From positions 1 to 45,615 of the forward strand of contig JAFZWI010000076.1 in the NCBI GenBank assembly GCA_017617355.1: a stretch of DNA of 45,615 nucleotides. The letters run 5' to 3'. Under the pieces are notes generated by a model. The model did no database searches. It saw only the letters and a list, made by a program, of their open reading frames with translations, and was not told the DNA's origin. This document shows, one piece after another, positions 34,168-41,644 of the stretch. This DNA comes from Salinivirgaceae bacterium (GTDB lineage: Bacteria > Bacteroidota > Bacteroidia > Bacteroidales > SZUA-534). The translations under genes and the position numbers were made by a program. Numbering within the stretch: the stretch's first letter is position 1; the number at the start of each line of letters is the position of its first letter.

Positions 34168-37089
34168 CTAATCAAACAATTCCATAATTTTCTCGGGCGA
34201 GAGATTCTTAAGCGGATTGTCGTTCGATACAATTCCCGCCAAATCGCTTTTGTGATTTTGCAGGTTGATGATTTTTTCCTCAAGCGTGTCGGCGGTTATA
34301 AACTTGTAAACAAACACATTACGTTCCTGCCCGATACGATAGGCTCTGTCAATAGCCTGATTTTCAACCGCCGGATTCCACCACGGGTCAAGAATGAATA
34401 CATAATCGGCCGAGGTAAGATTGATGCCGACGCCACCGGCCTTCAACGATATTAAAAACACCTTTATATCGTTGTCTGTCTGGAATTTACGGATAACATC
34501 CTCACGGTTTTGAGTGTCGCCGGTAAGCATGGTAAACCCTATTTGGCGCTCTATCAAATACTGCTCATAAAGCTCCAGATATTTTACAAACGAGCTGAAA
34601 ACAAGCACTTTATGGTCTTCGGAAATGATTGTTTCCAAAACACGCGTAACCTCGTCAAACTTGGCCGAAGGCTCGTCGAAACCGGCTAATTTCGGGTGAC
34701 AGGCAATCTGCCTCAACCGCATCAGCGACTTCAAGACCAAAGCCGACGTCTGCAAATCGCGCTGGCTGCCAATATGTTGCAACAACTCGTTACGCATCTC
34801 TGATTTTTTCGCCTCGTAAAGCTGCTGCTGCTCGCGCTCCATGGTGCAGACGCGAATCTGCTCGGTTTTGGGCGGCAAATCGCTGGCAACCTCATTTTTA
34901 GTGCGCCGCAAGATAAAAGGCTCTATCATCGCTTGCAGTTGCGAGGCTCGATTACCATGCGGATTTCGTTCAATATAAGCAACATACTGCGATTTAAAAT
35001 ACTGCAAACTGCCAAGAAGTCCGGGATTCACAAAATTCATCTGCGCCCACAAATCCGTCAGACTGTTTTCGACCGGCGTACCAGTCAGAATCAGCTTGTA
35101 TTGCGAATGCAACTGCATGATTGACTGATAGTTTTTCGATGTCGGATTCTTTATTGCCTGGCTTTCGTCGAGGATGATGTAATAGAACTGATAGCTGCCA
35201 AGCAACTCCACATCGTTGCGGGCAAGGCCGTAAGTTGTAATCACAATGTCGTAGGAGTTAAACACCGATGCGTTGTGTGCCCGGCTGTTGCCCAAATGTG
35301 GCAAAACACGCAGTTGCGGCGCGAACTTATACACCTCGTGCAACCAATTATGAATCAGCGACAAAGGCATTACAATCAAACTCGTGGGCCGATGCTGGTT
35401 TACAGTCGGCTGCGGTGTGTCGAACAACGAAAGCTGGCCGATTTTCGGAGGCTCAATGGTTGCGTATGTCACCATATCCGACTGAGCGTCAAGCAATAAG
35501 GCAAGAGTTTGCAAGGTTTTACCAAGTCCCATATCGTCGGCAAGGCAGCCGCCAAAGTTGTTGGCTTTCAGCTGTTTCATCCAGTAATAGCCGGCAAGCT
35601 GATACGGGCGCAATGTGGCGTTCAACCCTTGGGGCTTCTGAATTTTGGCGAAGTTGTTGGCGTCGAACATTTTACACATCCGGTCGGCCTCATCGGAAAC
35701 AATACCCGACTGGCGAATCAAGCCAAACATGTTCTTCCCAATCCGCATCTCGCTGCCCGCGCAAGTGCTATGGTAAAAAAGCGCCTGAAAACGCGAGAAC
35801 CACTCATCGGGCAAAATGACAATAGTGCCGTCGGGCAAGGCGTACTCCCTGATATTGTGCAAGATATTATGGCGCAGACGCACAAATTTTATCGAAAAAC
35901 CGTTCAACTCTACCGCTCCATACAAGTCGAACCAATCGTTGCTAAGCTGCGCTTTCAGATTCAGCTCGATACGCCCAACGTAGTATTTCTGCTCGTAGAA
36001 ACTTTGTTTTATGGTGAAACCCGAATTGGAAATGTCATCAGCCTTTTGATTTAACATACTGATTATGTTATAGAACCGCGCGTCCTGTGCGTCCATGTCA
36101 TTGGCTGGCGCATAATAATATATGCCGTCGGACGAAACGAATCCTATTTCAGCAAGGCGGTCGGCGTATTGACGCTCCAAATCTTTTCGCCGCAATGTCT
36201 TGATAAACTGCACATTATCGCCTTCGTGCAGAAAATCGACAAAAGCCCGCTCGCGGCTCGACGGCAAGACGGAATTGCTGCCATAGGCGAACTTCAAAAC
36301 AAGCACTGGCCGGCCTTGCAGGTCTTCTTCAAGATTAAGCTGAGGCACAGGCGGCTCATTGTTTATCGTAACATCGAAGCCAGTGGCGCGCACCTTGTAG
36401 TTTTTCACCACATTCAGTATAAACTTCTCAAAATAAACAAGTTCGGTTTCTTTTCGAATGTGAATGAAATCGTTTTTCAGAAAAGGCTCAAATTTCTTGC
36501 TGTCAATGTCATCGAATCGATATAGTTCCTTGTTAATCACCACATTACACGGTTCTTTATCGGTAATCACCATTGCTGTTTTGCCCTTCAGCTTGTCGTA
36601 ATGGTCGCCGTGGTCAATGGCAATGCGGTAGCGGATGCCGTTCTCGTTGCGGTCGAAAAGGAAAAGAATGTGCGATTTGCCTTGAGCCACAGTCAGTTCG
36701 TTTTCGATATACATCTGCTCATACTTGAAATCTTTGAAAAAGAGGCGAATTTTGTGAGCGATGATTATCGACAGCATTTTTTTGAACCGTTGTTCAAGGT
36801 AAGGCCTGATGTGCGTCTCTACAAACTGCTTATCGACATGGCGCAGAAACTCGTGAGGTGGCTCCTTCGAGAACAACCGTGCAATGTAAATGTCATCAAT
36901 AGCGGCGGTGTATTTCATCAGTTCGCGGTAATCGTCGCAAAAGCCCTCAACTTCCTGAATATTAATTGGTGAGGCTTTATCGATTACGGAATAGAACGAC
37001 TCGCCCGAACTTGGCGTTATGACATACGGGATGAGCGTCACGCCAAATTTGCGATGATGAGTAACCGCTACTATCAGCTGCTTCGGCAT
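34168..37089 (-). CDS. SNF2-family DEAD/DEAH helicase
   Basis: A 973-residue SNF2/SWI2-type helicase. The N-terminal 480 residues are not recognised. The motor follows: LADDMGLGKT (Walker A, GLGKT 521-525), DESQ (Walker B, 641-644), LTGTPVENSLTDLW (motif III region), then the C-terminal helicase domain with VLVFSSFVKYLELYEQYL and VGINLTSADYVFILD, ending in QAIDRAYRIGQ. Such proteins are ATP-driven DNA translocases, and in bacteria they assist RNA polymerase recycling or DNA repair. It starts with TGATG overlap of a SUI1 gene, so translation is coupled. A defence role next to the restriction genes is possible but this gene looks like the usual chromosomal type. Confidence 0.87.
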   Translation of the reverse strand: MPKQLIVAVTHHRKFGVTLIPYVITPSSGESFYSVIDKASPINIQEVEGFCDDYRELMKYTAAIDDIYIARLFSKEPPHEFLRHVDKQFVETHIRPYLEQRFKKMLSIIIAHKIRLFFKDFKYEQMYIENELTVAQGKSHILFLFDRNENGIRYRIAIDHGDHYDKLKGKTAMVITDKEPCNVVINKELYRFDDIDSKKFEPFLKNDFIHIRKETELVYFEKFILNVVKNYKVRATGFDVTINNEPPVPQLNLEEDLQGRPVLVLKFAYGSNSVLPSSRERAFVDFLHEGDNVQFIKTLRRKDLERQYADRLAEIGFVSSDGIYYYAPANDMDAQDARFYNIISMLNQKADDISNSGFTIKQSFYEQKYYVGRIELNLKAQLSNDWFDLYGAVELNGFSIKFVRLRHNILHNIREYALPDGTIVILPDEWFSRFQALFYHSTCAGSEMRIGKNMFGLIRQSGIVSDEADRMCKMFDANNFAKIQKPQGLNATLRPYQLAGYYWMKQLKANNFGGCLADDMGLGKTLQTLALLLDAQSDMVTYATIEPPKIGQLSLFDTPQPTVNQHRPTSLIVMPLSLIHNWLHEVYKFAPQLRVLPHLGNSRAHNASVFNSYDIVITTYGLARNDVELLGSYQFYYIILDESQAIKNPTSKNYQSIMQLHSQYKLILTGTPVENSLTDLWAQMNFVNPGLLGSLQYFKSQYVAYIERNPHGNRASQLQAMIEPFILRRTKNEVASDLPPKTEQIRVCTMEREQQQLYEAKKSEMRNELLQHIGSQRDLQTSALVLKSLMRLRQIACHPKLAGFDEPSAKFDEVTRVLETIISEDHKVLVFSSFVKYLELYEQYLIERQIGFTMLTGDTQNREDVIRKFQTDNDIKVFLISLKAGGVGINLTSADYVFILDPWWNPAVENQAIDRAYRIGQERNVFVYKFITADTLEEKIINLQNHKSDLAGIVSNDNPLKNLSPEKIMELFD

Positions 37090-37454
37090 CAGTTTCCTCC
37101 CGACATTTTCACCTTATAACCAGCCTGTTGCAAAAGGTCGAACACTTTTTGTTTGAACTCGCCCTGGATGATAATCTCGCCGTCTTTGGCCGAGCCGCCC
37201 ACGCCGCATTTGTTTTTCAGCATTTTGGCAAGCTCCTTCAAATCGTCGGCAGTGCCGACAAAACCCTGCACAAGCGTTACCGACTTGCCTGCGCGTTGCT
37301 TACGGTCGATGCTTACCTTAAGATTCTGCTGCTGAGGAGCAAGCGTCGCCTGTTCTTCTTCCTCATCGGTCTCGTACTGAAAATCGGGATTTGTAGAATA
37401 AACCACGTTCAAGCGGTCTTTCCAATCGTTGCTCTGATTGCTTTTCTTGCTCAT
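37089..37454 (-). CDS. SUI1/YciH-like translation factor
   Basis: A 121-residue protein with an acidic, Gln-rich N-terminal half and a SUI1 domain in the C-terminal 80 residues (GKSVTLVQGF, then LAKMLKNKCGVGGSAKDGEI). The CGVGGSAKDG loop with its Lys and Gly residues is typical of eIF1/SUI1 and bacterial YciH proteins, which bind the small ribosomal subunit and affect start selection. The start at 37454 was chosen because the upstream in-frame 37 codons lack family similarity. The stop and the ATG of the SNF2 gene share one base (TGATG), showing translational coupling. No TAnnTTTG promoter is obvious upstream. Confidence 0.85.
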   Translation of the reverse strand: MSKKSNQSNDWKDRLNVVYSTNPDFQYETDEEEEQATLAPQQQNLKVSIDRKQRAGKSVTLVQGFVGTADDLKELAKMLKNKCGVGGSAKDGEIIIQGEFKQKVFDLLQQAGYKVKMSGGN

Positions 37455-37586
37455 ATTATGATATTTACAATTTTCAAAACGATATTGGTTCATCTGCCAG
37501 AAACTTTTCGGAATTCGAAAAAGAAGCTCTGGCAGAGCAACCTGCAAAGTGGCGAAGATAGACAAATTGAGCGTTCTGCAACAAAA

Positions 37587-37612
37587 AAAAGAGGCCTTGC
37601 GAAGCCTCTTTT
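37587..37612 (-). terminator. Intrinsic terminator after fecR gene
   Basis: AAAAGAGGC pairs with GCCTCTTTT around an 8-base loop, with T-runs on both strands. It lies 21 bases after the FecR stop on the minus strand and could act in either direction. Confidence 0.82.
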
Positions 37613-37633
37613 TATATTAGGTGTGATTGGAAA

Positions 37634-38584
37634 TCATCGTTTGGTGAAAACTATTTCCGTATCAGTTATCTTATATTCCCAATTCATTGCTGTGGCAACA
37701 ATCTCGGCAAAAACCTCGCTTGTAGGGTTCTCGAAACGGCCTGTATATTGCAGATTCTGAGTTCCTTCGGGCAACACCACTTTCTTGTTCAGGTAGGTGC
37801 CAATCTGCGATGCCACTTTCGACATTGCCTTGCCATTGAAGACGAAACTACCTGTGTTCCATGCGATATTGTTAGTGTCAAGCGTATCGGTAGGCATCAG
37901 TTGTTTTTTCTCGCAATCAAACGATGCCTGCTGTCCACATTCAACCACTTTGTTGCTGCGGCGGCTTCCGAACTCCACTTTGCCCTCAATAACGGCCAAA
38001 CTAATATTCGATTGCCCCTCGTAGGCCTTAACATTGAAAATGGTACCCAAAACCTTGGTGTAAACCTTGTTTTTGGTTCCAACCACAAAATCGTCGCCCG
38101 TATGGCGGACTTTGAACATGGCCTCGCCCGTCAGTGTAACATTGCGTTGATGACGACTTGCGTTGTATTTGTAGGTCAACTTACTGTTTTTGTTCAATAT
38201 AACCTCCGAACTGTCAGGAAGGACAATCTTTTCGATTTTGTTGGCCGACACGTATGTGTTCACATCGGTTTTTGACGACGGAGTAATTGCATAAATACTT
38301 ATAAGCAAAGCAATTGAAGCGGCAGCGGCGGCAATCCACATAAAGCGCGGACGCAAAACACGACGCTTGGCGGTTATCTGTCTGAAGCTCTCCCACTCGG
38401 CGTCGACATCAACATCCATGGTATATTTCACCTTACCGGTAAGGTTCCAAACCGACACCAGCTCAGCATATTCGTCGGCATTGGCAGGCACACGCAACCA
38501 TGCGTCAAGCTCCTGCTGCTCTTGCTGAGTCAGCTGGCCGCCTGTCAGGCTTTTCGAAATAATATCATAAATGGCGTCTTGCAT
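37634..38584 (-). CDS. FecR family anti-sigma factor
   Basis: A 316-residue FecR-type anti-sigma regulator. The N-terminal cytoplasmic part (about 1-80) includes the helical DAWLRVPANADEYAELVSVW segment. One membrane helix follows (about 82-100), then the periplasmic FecR domain (IEKIVLPDSSEVILNKNSKL, LTGEAMFKVRHT) and a C-terminal DUF4974 domain (LNKKVVLPEGTQNLQYTGRF). It normally holds its sigma factor until a TonB-dependent receptor signals. The sigma gene is directly upstream with a 19-base gap, so they form one unit. There is no adjacent SusC/TonB receptor downstream; a terminator follows. The signal is therefore unknown and may come from elsewhere in the genome. Confidence 0.9.
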   Translation of the reverse strand: MQDAIYDIISKSLTGGQLTQQEQQELDAWLRVPANADEYAELVSVWNLTGKVKYTMDVDVDAEWESFRQITAKRRVLRPRFMWIAAAAASIALLISIYAITPSSKTDVNTYVSANKIEKIVLPDSSEVILNKNSKLTYKYNASRHQRNVTLTGEAMFKVRHTGDDFVVGTKNKVYTKVLGTIFNVKAYEGQSNISLAVIEGKVEFGSRRSNKVVECGQQASFDCEKKQLMPTDTLDTNNIAWNTGSFVFNGKAMSKVASQIGTYLNKKVVLPEGTQNLQYTGRFENPTSEVFAEIVATAMNWEYKITDTEIVFTKR

Positions 38585-38603
38585 ACTGCTTATACCCCTT
38601 GTT

Positions 38604-39167
38604 TTATAAGAACAATTGAGAAAGGCTTAACCCTACCCCCAATGCTGAAAAAAATGCAATTAAATTCAAATAAGGCTTCAGCGTTACACGTAACTCACTG
38701 AGTGCCCGTGTAATATGCTTTTCGACTGCCTTTATTGAAATTTGCAGATTGTCGGCAATTTCCTGATTGCTCATCTCCTGAAAACGGCTTAGCGAGAAAA
38801 CCAGCTGGCATTTTTCGGGCAGCCGCGAAATGGCGTCGTTCACAATGCCCTCCATTTCTCCCTGAAGAAAGTCCGATGTGTCGCCCTGAATGGCCGAGTC
38901 CTGCTGCTGTTGCGTGTATTCGTCCTCGTATTGGATTCGGCGGTGTTTCTCGATAAAATTGAGCGATGTGTTGATTACCGACCTCTGCAGATAAGCGCGC
39001 ACATTCCCCTGTATTTCAACCGTTTCGCGCTTGTCCCACAAATGTACAAACACCTGCTGCGCAACATCGTGAGCCTGGTCGCGGTCCTTGACAATGCCGT
39101 AGGCCATGTTGCACATGTCGGCAAAATGGGCGCGGAACAACTCTTCGAACTGCTTTTCGGTAAACAT
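38604..39167 (-). CDS. ECF RNA polymerase sigma factor
   Basis: A 187-residue extracytoplasmic function sigma factor. Region 2 (about 5-75) includes MAYGIVKDRDQAHDVAQQVF and LWDKR, which bind the -10 element and core polymerase. Region 4 (about 120-170) carries LPEKCQLVFSLSRFQEMSNQ and a helix-turn-helix IADNLQISIKAVEKHI. The C-terminus has a hydrophobic extension. The start at 39167 (MFTEK) is preferred to 39218 because the TAnnTTTG box lies between them. It pairs with the FecR anti-sigma gene 19 bases downstream. The target genes are not in this window. Confidence 0.9.
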   Translation of the reverse strand: MFTEKQFEELFRAHFADMCNMAYGIVKDRDQAHDVAQQVFVHLWDKRETVEIQGNVRAYLQRSVINTSLNFIEKHRRIQYEDEYTQQQQDSAIQGDTSDFLQGEMEGIVNDAISRLPEKCQLVFSLSRFQEMSNQEIADNLQISIKAVEKHITRALSELRVTLKPYLNLIAFFSALGVGLSLSQLFL

Positions 39168-39186
39168 CAGCAAATGCTTGTTTTCG

Positions 39187-39218
39187 CAAAAGTAACACAG
39201 ATAATTTAGATTTGACAA
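39187..39218 (-). promoter_or_regulatory. Promoter of ECF sigma-fecR unit
   Basis: TACTTTTG (39194 to 39187, minus) matches TAnnTTTG, with TTG (39218 to 39216) 21 bases upstream. The predicted transcript starts near 39180, so the true start codon must be at 39167. Confidence 0.55.
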
Positions 39219-39302
39219 TTATTAACCGACTTTTCGCGCAGTATGGTTTAATGTGTTCAAAAAACGAAAAACATAATTTCGACATCCTTAATTCTAAATC
39301 CC

Positions 39303-39310
39303 TACCTTTG
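39303..39310 (+). promoter_or_regulatory. Promoter -7 box of recQ
   Basis: TACCTTTG matches TAnnTTTG and ends only 8 bases before the ATG at 39318. Transcription would begin within a few bases of the ATG, so the RecQ message may be leaderless or nearly so. The -33 element is poor (TTTCG region about 22 bases upstream). Confidence 0.5.
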
Positions 39311-39317
39311 GGCCGAT

Positions 39318-41228
39318 ATGGCAGACCTTTTTCACGAAATATTGAAGAAATACTGGGGCTACGACTCATTCCGTCCGTTACAGGAGGATATTATAAAATC
39401 GGTGGCGGCGGGTAACGACACGCTTGCGCTGATGCCTACCGGCGGCGGAAAATCAATCACTTTTCAGGTTCCGGCAATGGCCAAACCCGGAGTCTGCCTT
39501 GTCATCACACCGCTCATCGCCTTGATGAAAGACCAGGTGGAAAACCTGCGCCAACGCGGCATAAAGGCATACGCCATATACACCGGAATGACACAAGCCG
39601 AAGTGGCTCTCAACCTCGACAACTGCGTCAACGACCCTGACACAAAATTTCTCTACTGCTCGCCCGAACGGCTATGCAGCGAGACCTTTATCGCGCGTCT
39701 GAAATCGATTAATATCAACCTGTTGGCTATCGACGAGTCACACTGCATATCGCAATGGGGCTACGATTTCCGACCGGCATATCTGCAGATAGCCAAAATC
39801 AGGGAGGTGATGCCCGACGTGCCCGTTTTGGCAGTAACCGCCACCGCCACGCCTCAGGTTGTCGACGATATTCAATACCGCCTGAATTTCAAGCGGAAAA
39901 ACGTCTTCCGCAAAAGTTTCGAGCGCAAAAACCTGATTTACCTTGTGCGCGAGGTCGATGACAAATACCGCTACATGCTCCGCATAATGGACAACTTGAA
40001 GGGAACAGGCATTGTTTATGTGCGCAACAGACTGAAGACAAAAGAAATATCAGAATTTCTGCAACAAAACGGCGTCAGTGCCGATTTCTATCACGCCGGA
40101 CTGACAACTGCTGAACGCGACCTGAAACAGAACGCATGGAAAACTGGCGAAACACGTGTGATTGTAGCCACTAACGCCTTCGGCATGGGCATCGACAAGC
40201 CTGACGTCCGCTTTGTCATCCACATCGACCTGCCCGACACGCTTGAAGCCTATTTTCAGGAGGCTGGGCGCGCCGGCCGCGACGAGAAGCAGGCTTTCGC
40301 TATCCTGCTCTACCACAAGTCGGACAAAGCACGGCTTGAACAACGGACGGTGCAGACTTTTCCGCCTATCGAAGTCATAAAACAGTTTTATGACAACTTG
40401 GGCAGTTTCCTGCAAGTTCCTATCGGTGAGGGAAAAGGCCGCTCCTTCAACTTCGATATGGCTCTTTTCGCAAAAAACTATCGGATGAACATCCTGATTG
40501 CACATAACTGCCTGAAACTGTTGCAACAAGGCGGATACATCAATTACAGCGAAGATGTGAATAATCCGTCACGGATTCTGTTCACCGTCGGACGCGACGA
40601 TTTGTACAACTACAAGGAGGGCACCGAGCAGGAAGAAAATCTGATAAAAACCATTCTACGGACAACAACGGGAGTGTTCACCGAGTACCGCCCGATTGAC
40701 GAAGGCGAACTTGCCCGACACCTGAACTGCACCCGCGACACTGTCTACGAGATACTTAAAAAACTATCGCGATACAACATCATCAGCTATATACCGCAAA
40801 GCTCGATGCCGCAGATTATGTATGTCGAAGAACGACTGCCGGTGCAATCGCTGTACTTCGGTCCCGACCAATACCTCAACCGACGCAAGCTATACGAGCA
40901 AAAGATAAATGCGGTGATTGAGTACGCCACAAAATTCGAGTGCCGCGTGAAGCAGCTGCTCAGCTATTTCGATTCGGAAGGCGCTGAGATGTGCGGCACC
41001 TGCGACGTCTGCACCCATAAGCACGAAACAGATATGTCCGAATTTGATTTTCAGTCGATTAGGGCGCTGATTGAGGAAAGCATCACTGCCGCGCCGGCAT
41101 TGCCCGACACACTGCCCGACCTGATTCACAAACCACAGGCAAAAGTCTGCCGCGTGGTTCGCTGGCTTCTCGACAACAATCTGGTTGTGCAATCGGAAGA
41201 CAATTTGCTAAAAATGAAACAATTATGA
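39318..41228 (+). CDS. recQ: ATP-dependent DNA helicase RecQ
   Basis: A 636-residue RecQ helicase. The start WGYDSFRPLQEDII is the usual Q-motif region. Walker A is PTGGGKS (40-46), followed by the DESHCISQWGYDFRP box (139-153). The aromatic-rich loop and motif VI (GRAGRD) occur before the Zn-binding RQC region (CRVKQLLSYF...CGTCDVC). RecQ unwinds DNA 3' to 5' in recombination and replication repair. The HRDC domain typical of E. coli RecQ is not obvious; the last 70 residues look like a winged or short C-terminal extension. The last four bases overlap the start of the VanZ-like gene (ATGA), so the two are coupled. Confidence 0.93.
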   Translation: MADLFHEILKKYWGYDSFRPLQEDIIKSVAAGNDTLALMPTGGGKSITFQVPAMAKPGVCLVITPLIALMKDQVENLRQRGIKAYAIYTGMTQAEVALNLDNCVNDPDTKFLYCSPERLCSETFIARLKSININLLAIDESHCISQWGYDFRPAYLQIAKIREVMPDVPVLAVTATATPQVVDDIQYRLNFKRKNVFRKSFERKNLIYLVREVDDKYRYMLRIMDNLKGTGIVYVRNRLKTKEISEFLQQNGVSADFYHAGLTTAERDLKQNAWKTGETRVIVATNAFGMGIDKPDVRFVIHIDLPDTLEAYFQEAGRAGRDEKQAFAILLYHKSDKARLEQRTVQTFPPIEVIKQFYDNLGSFLQVPIGEGKGRSFNFDMALFAKNYRMNILIAHNCLKLLQQGGYINYSEDVNNPSRILFTVGRDDLYNYKEGTEQEENLIKTILRTTTGVFTEYRPIDEGELARHLNCTRDTVYEILKKLSRYNIISYIPQSSMPQIMYVEERLPVQSLYFGPDQYLNRRKLYEQKINAVIEYATKFECRVKQLLSYFDSEGAEMCGTCDVCTHKHETDMSEFDFQSIRALIEESITAAPALPDTLPDLIHKPQAKVCRVVRWLLDNNLVVQSEDNLLKMKQL

Positions 41229-41644
41229 GCGACAAAACGAATATACGCAACATTCAGTCATACCTGAAACTTATTGTTTGGATTGTTGTTATTGGCTACC
41301 TGTGCTTTTCATCGGGTGACAACCTCAACAACCTGAAAATAAACTCGATAATCCCATTATGGCTGCAGCCCCACATGGACAAGGTTGTGCATTTCACAAT
41401 GTTTTTCATTCTGGCTTTTCTCATCAAATCGCTGCATTGGCAAACAGCGATAAGCAACCGACTGTTTTACACATATTTAGGATTTGCCGTTGTTTATGCG
41501 GCATCAACAGAGATAATTCAAAGCTACTGCATAGCCACCCGCAGCGGCGACATTCTCGATTTTGGCGCCGACCTAGTTGGCATGGCTTTGTCAGTTCTAG
41601 TCTTCCCCTACTGGCCGCGCTTTGTCAAGTGGTTCTTCGGATAA
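41225..41644 (+). CDS. VanZ family membrane protein
   Basis: A 139-residue integral membrane protein with four hydrophobic segments. The VanZ pattern is visible: a first helix (KLIVWIVVIGYLCFSSG), then DKVVHFTMFFILAFLI, and finally TEIIQSYCIATRSGDILDF with the conserved acidic residues. VanZ proteins are implicated in glycopeptide tolerance in some Gram-positive bacteria; in Bacteroidota the role is unknown. Translation is coupled to RecQ by an ATGA overlap. The stop codon directly abuts the stop codon of the convergent histidine kinase with zero bases between. Confidence 0.82.
   Translation: MSDKTNIRNIQSYLKLIVWIVVIGYLCFSSGDNLNNLKINSIIPLWLQPHMDKVVHFTMFFILAFLIKSLHWQTAISNRLFYTYLGFAVVYAASTEIIQSYCIATRSGDILDFGADLVGMALSVLVFPYWPRFVKWFFG

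Noticed and set aside
34168..37454. SNF2 helicase as part of a defence operon with the restriction genes
   Set aside because: It is coupled to SUI1, not to the restriction genes, and a separate promoter and long leader lie between them.
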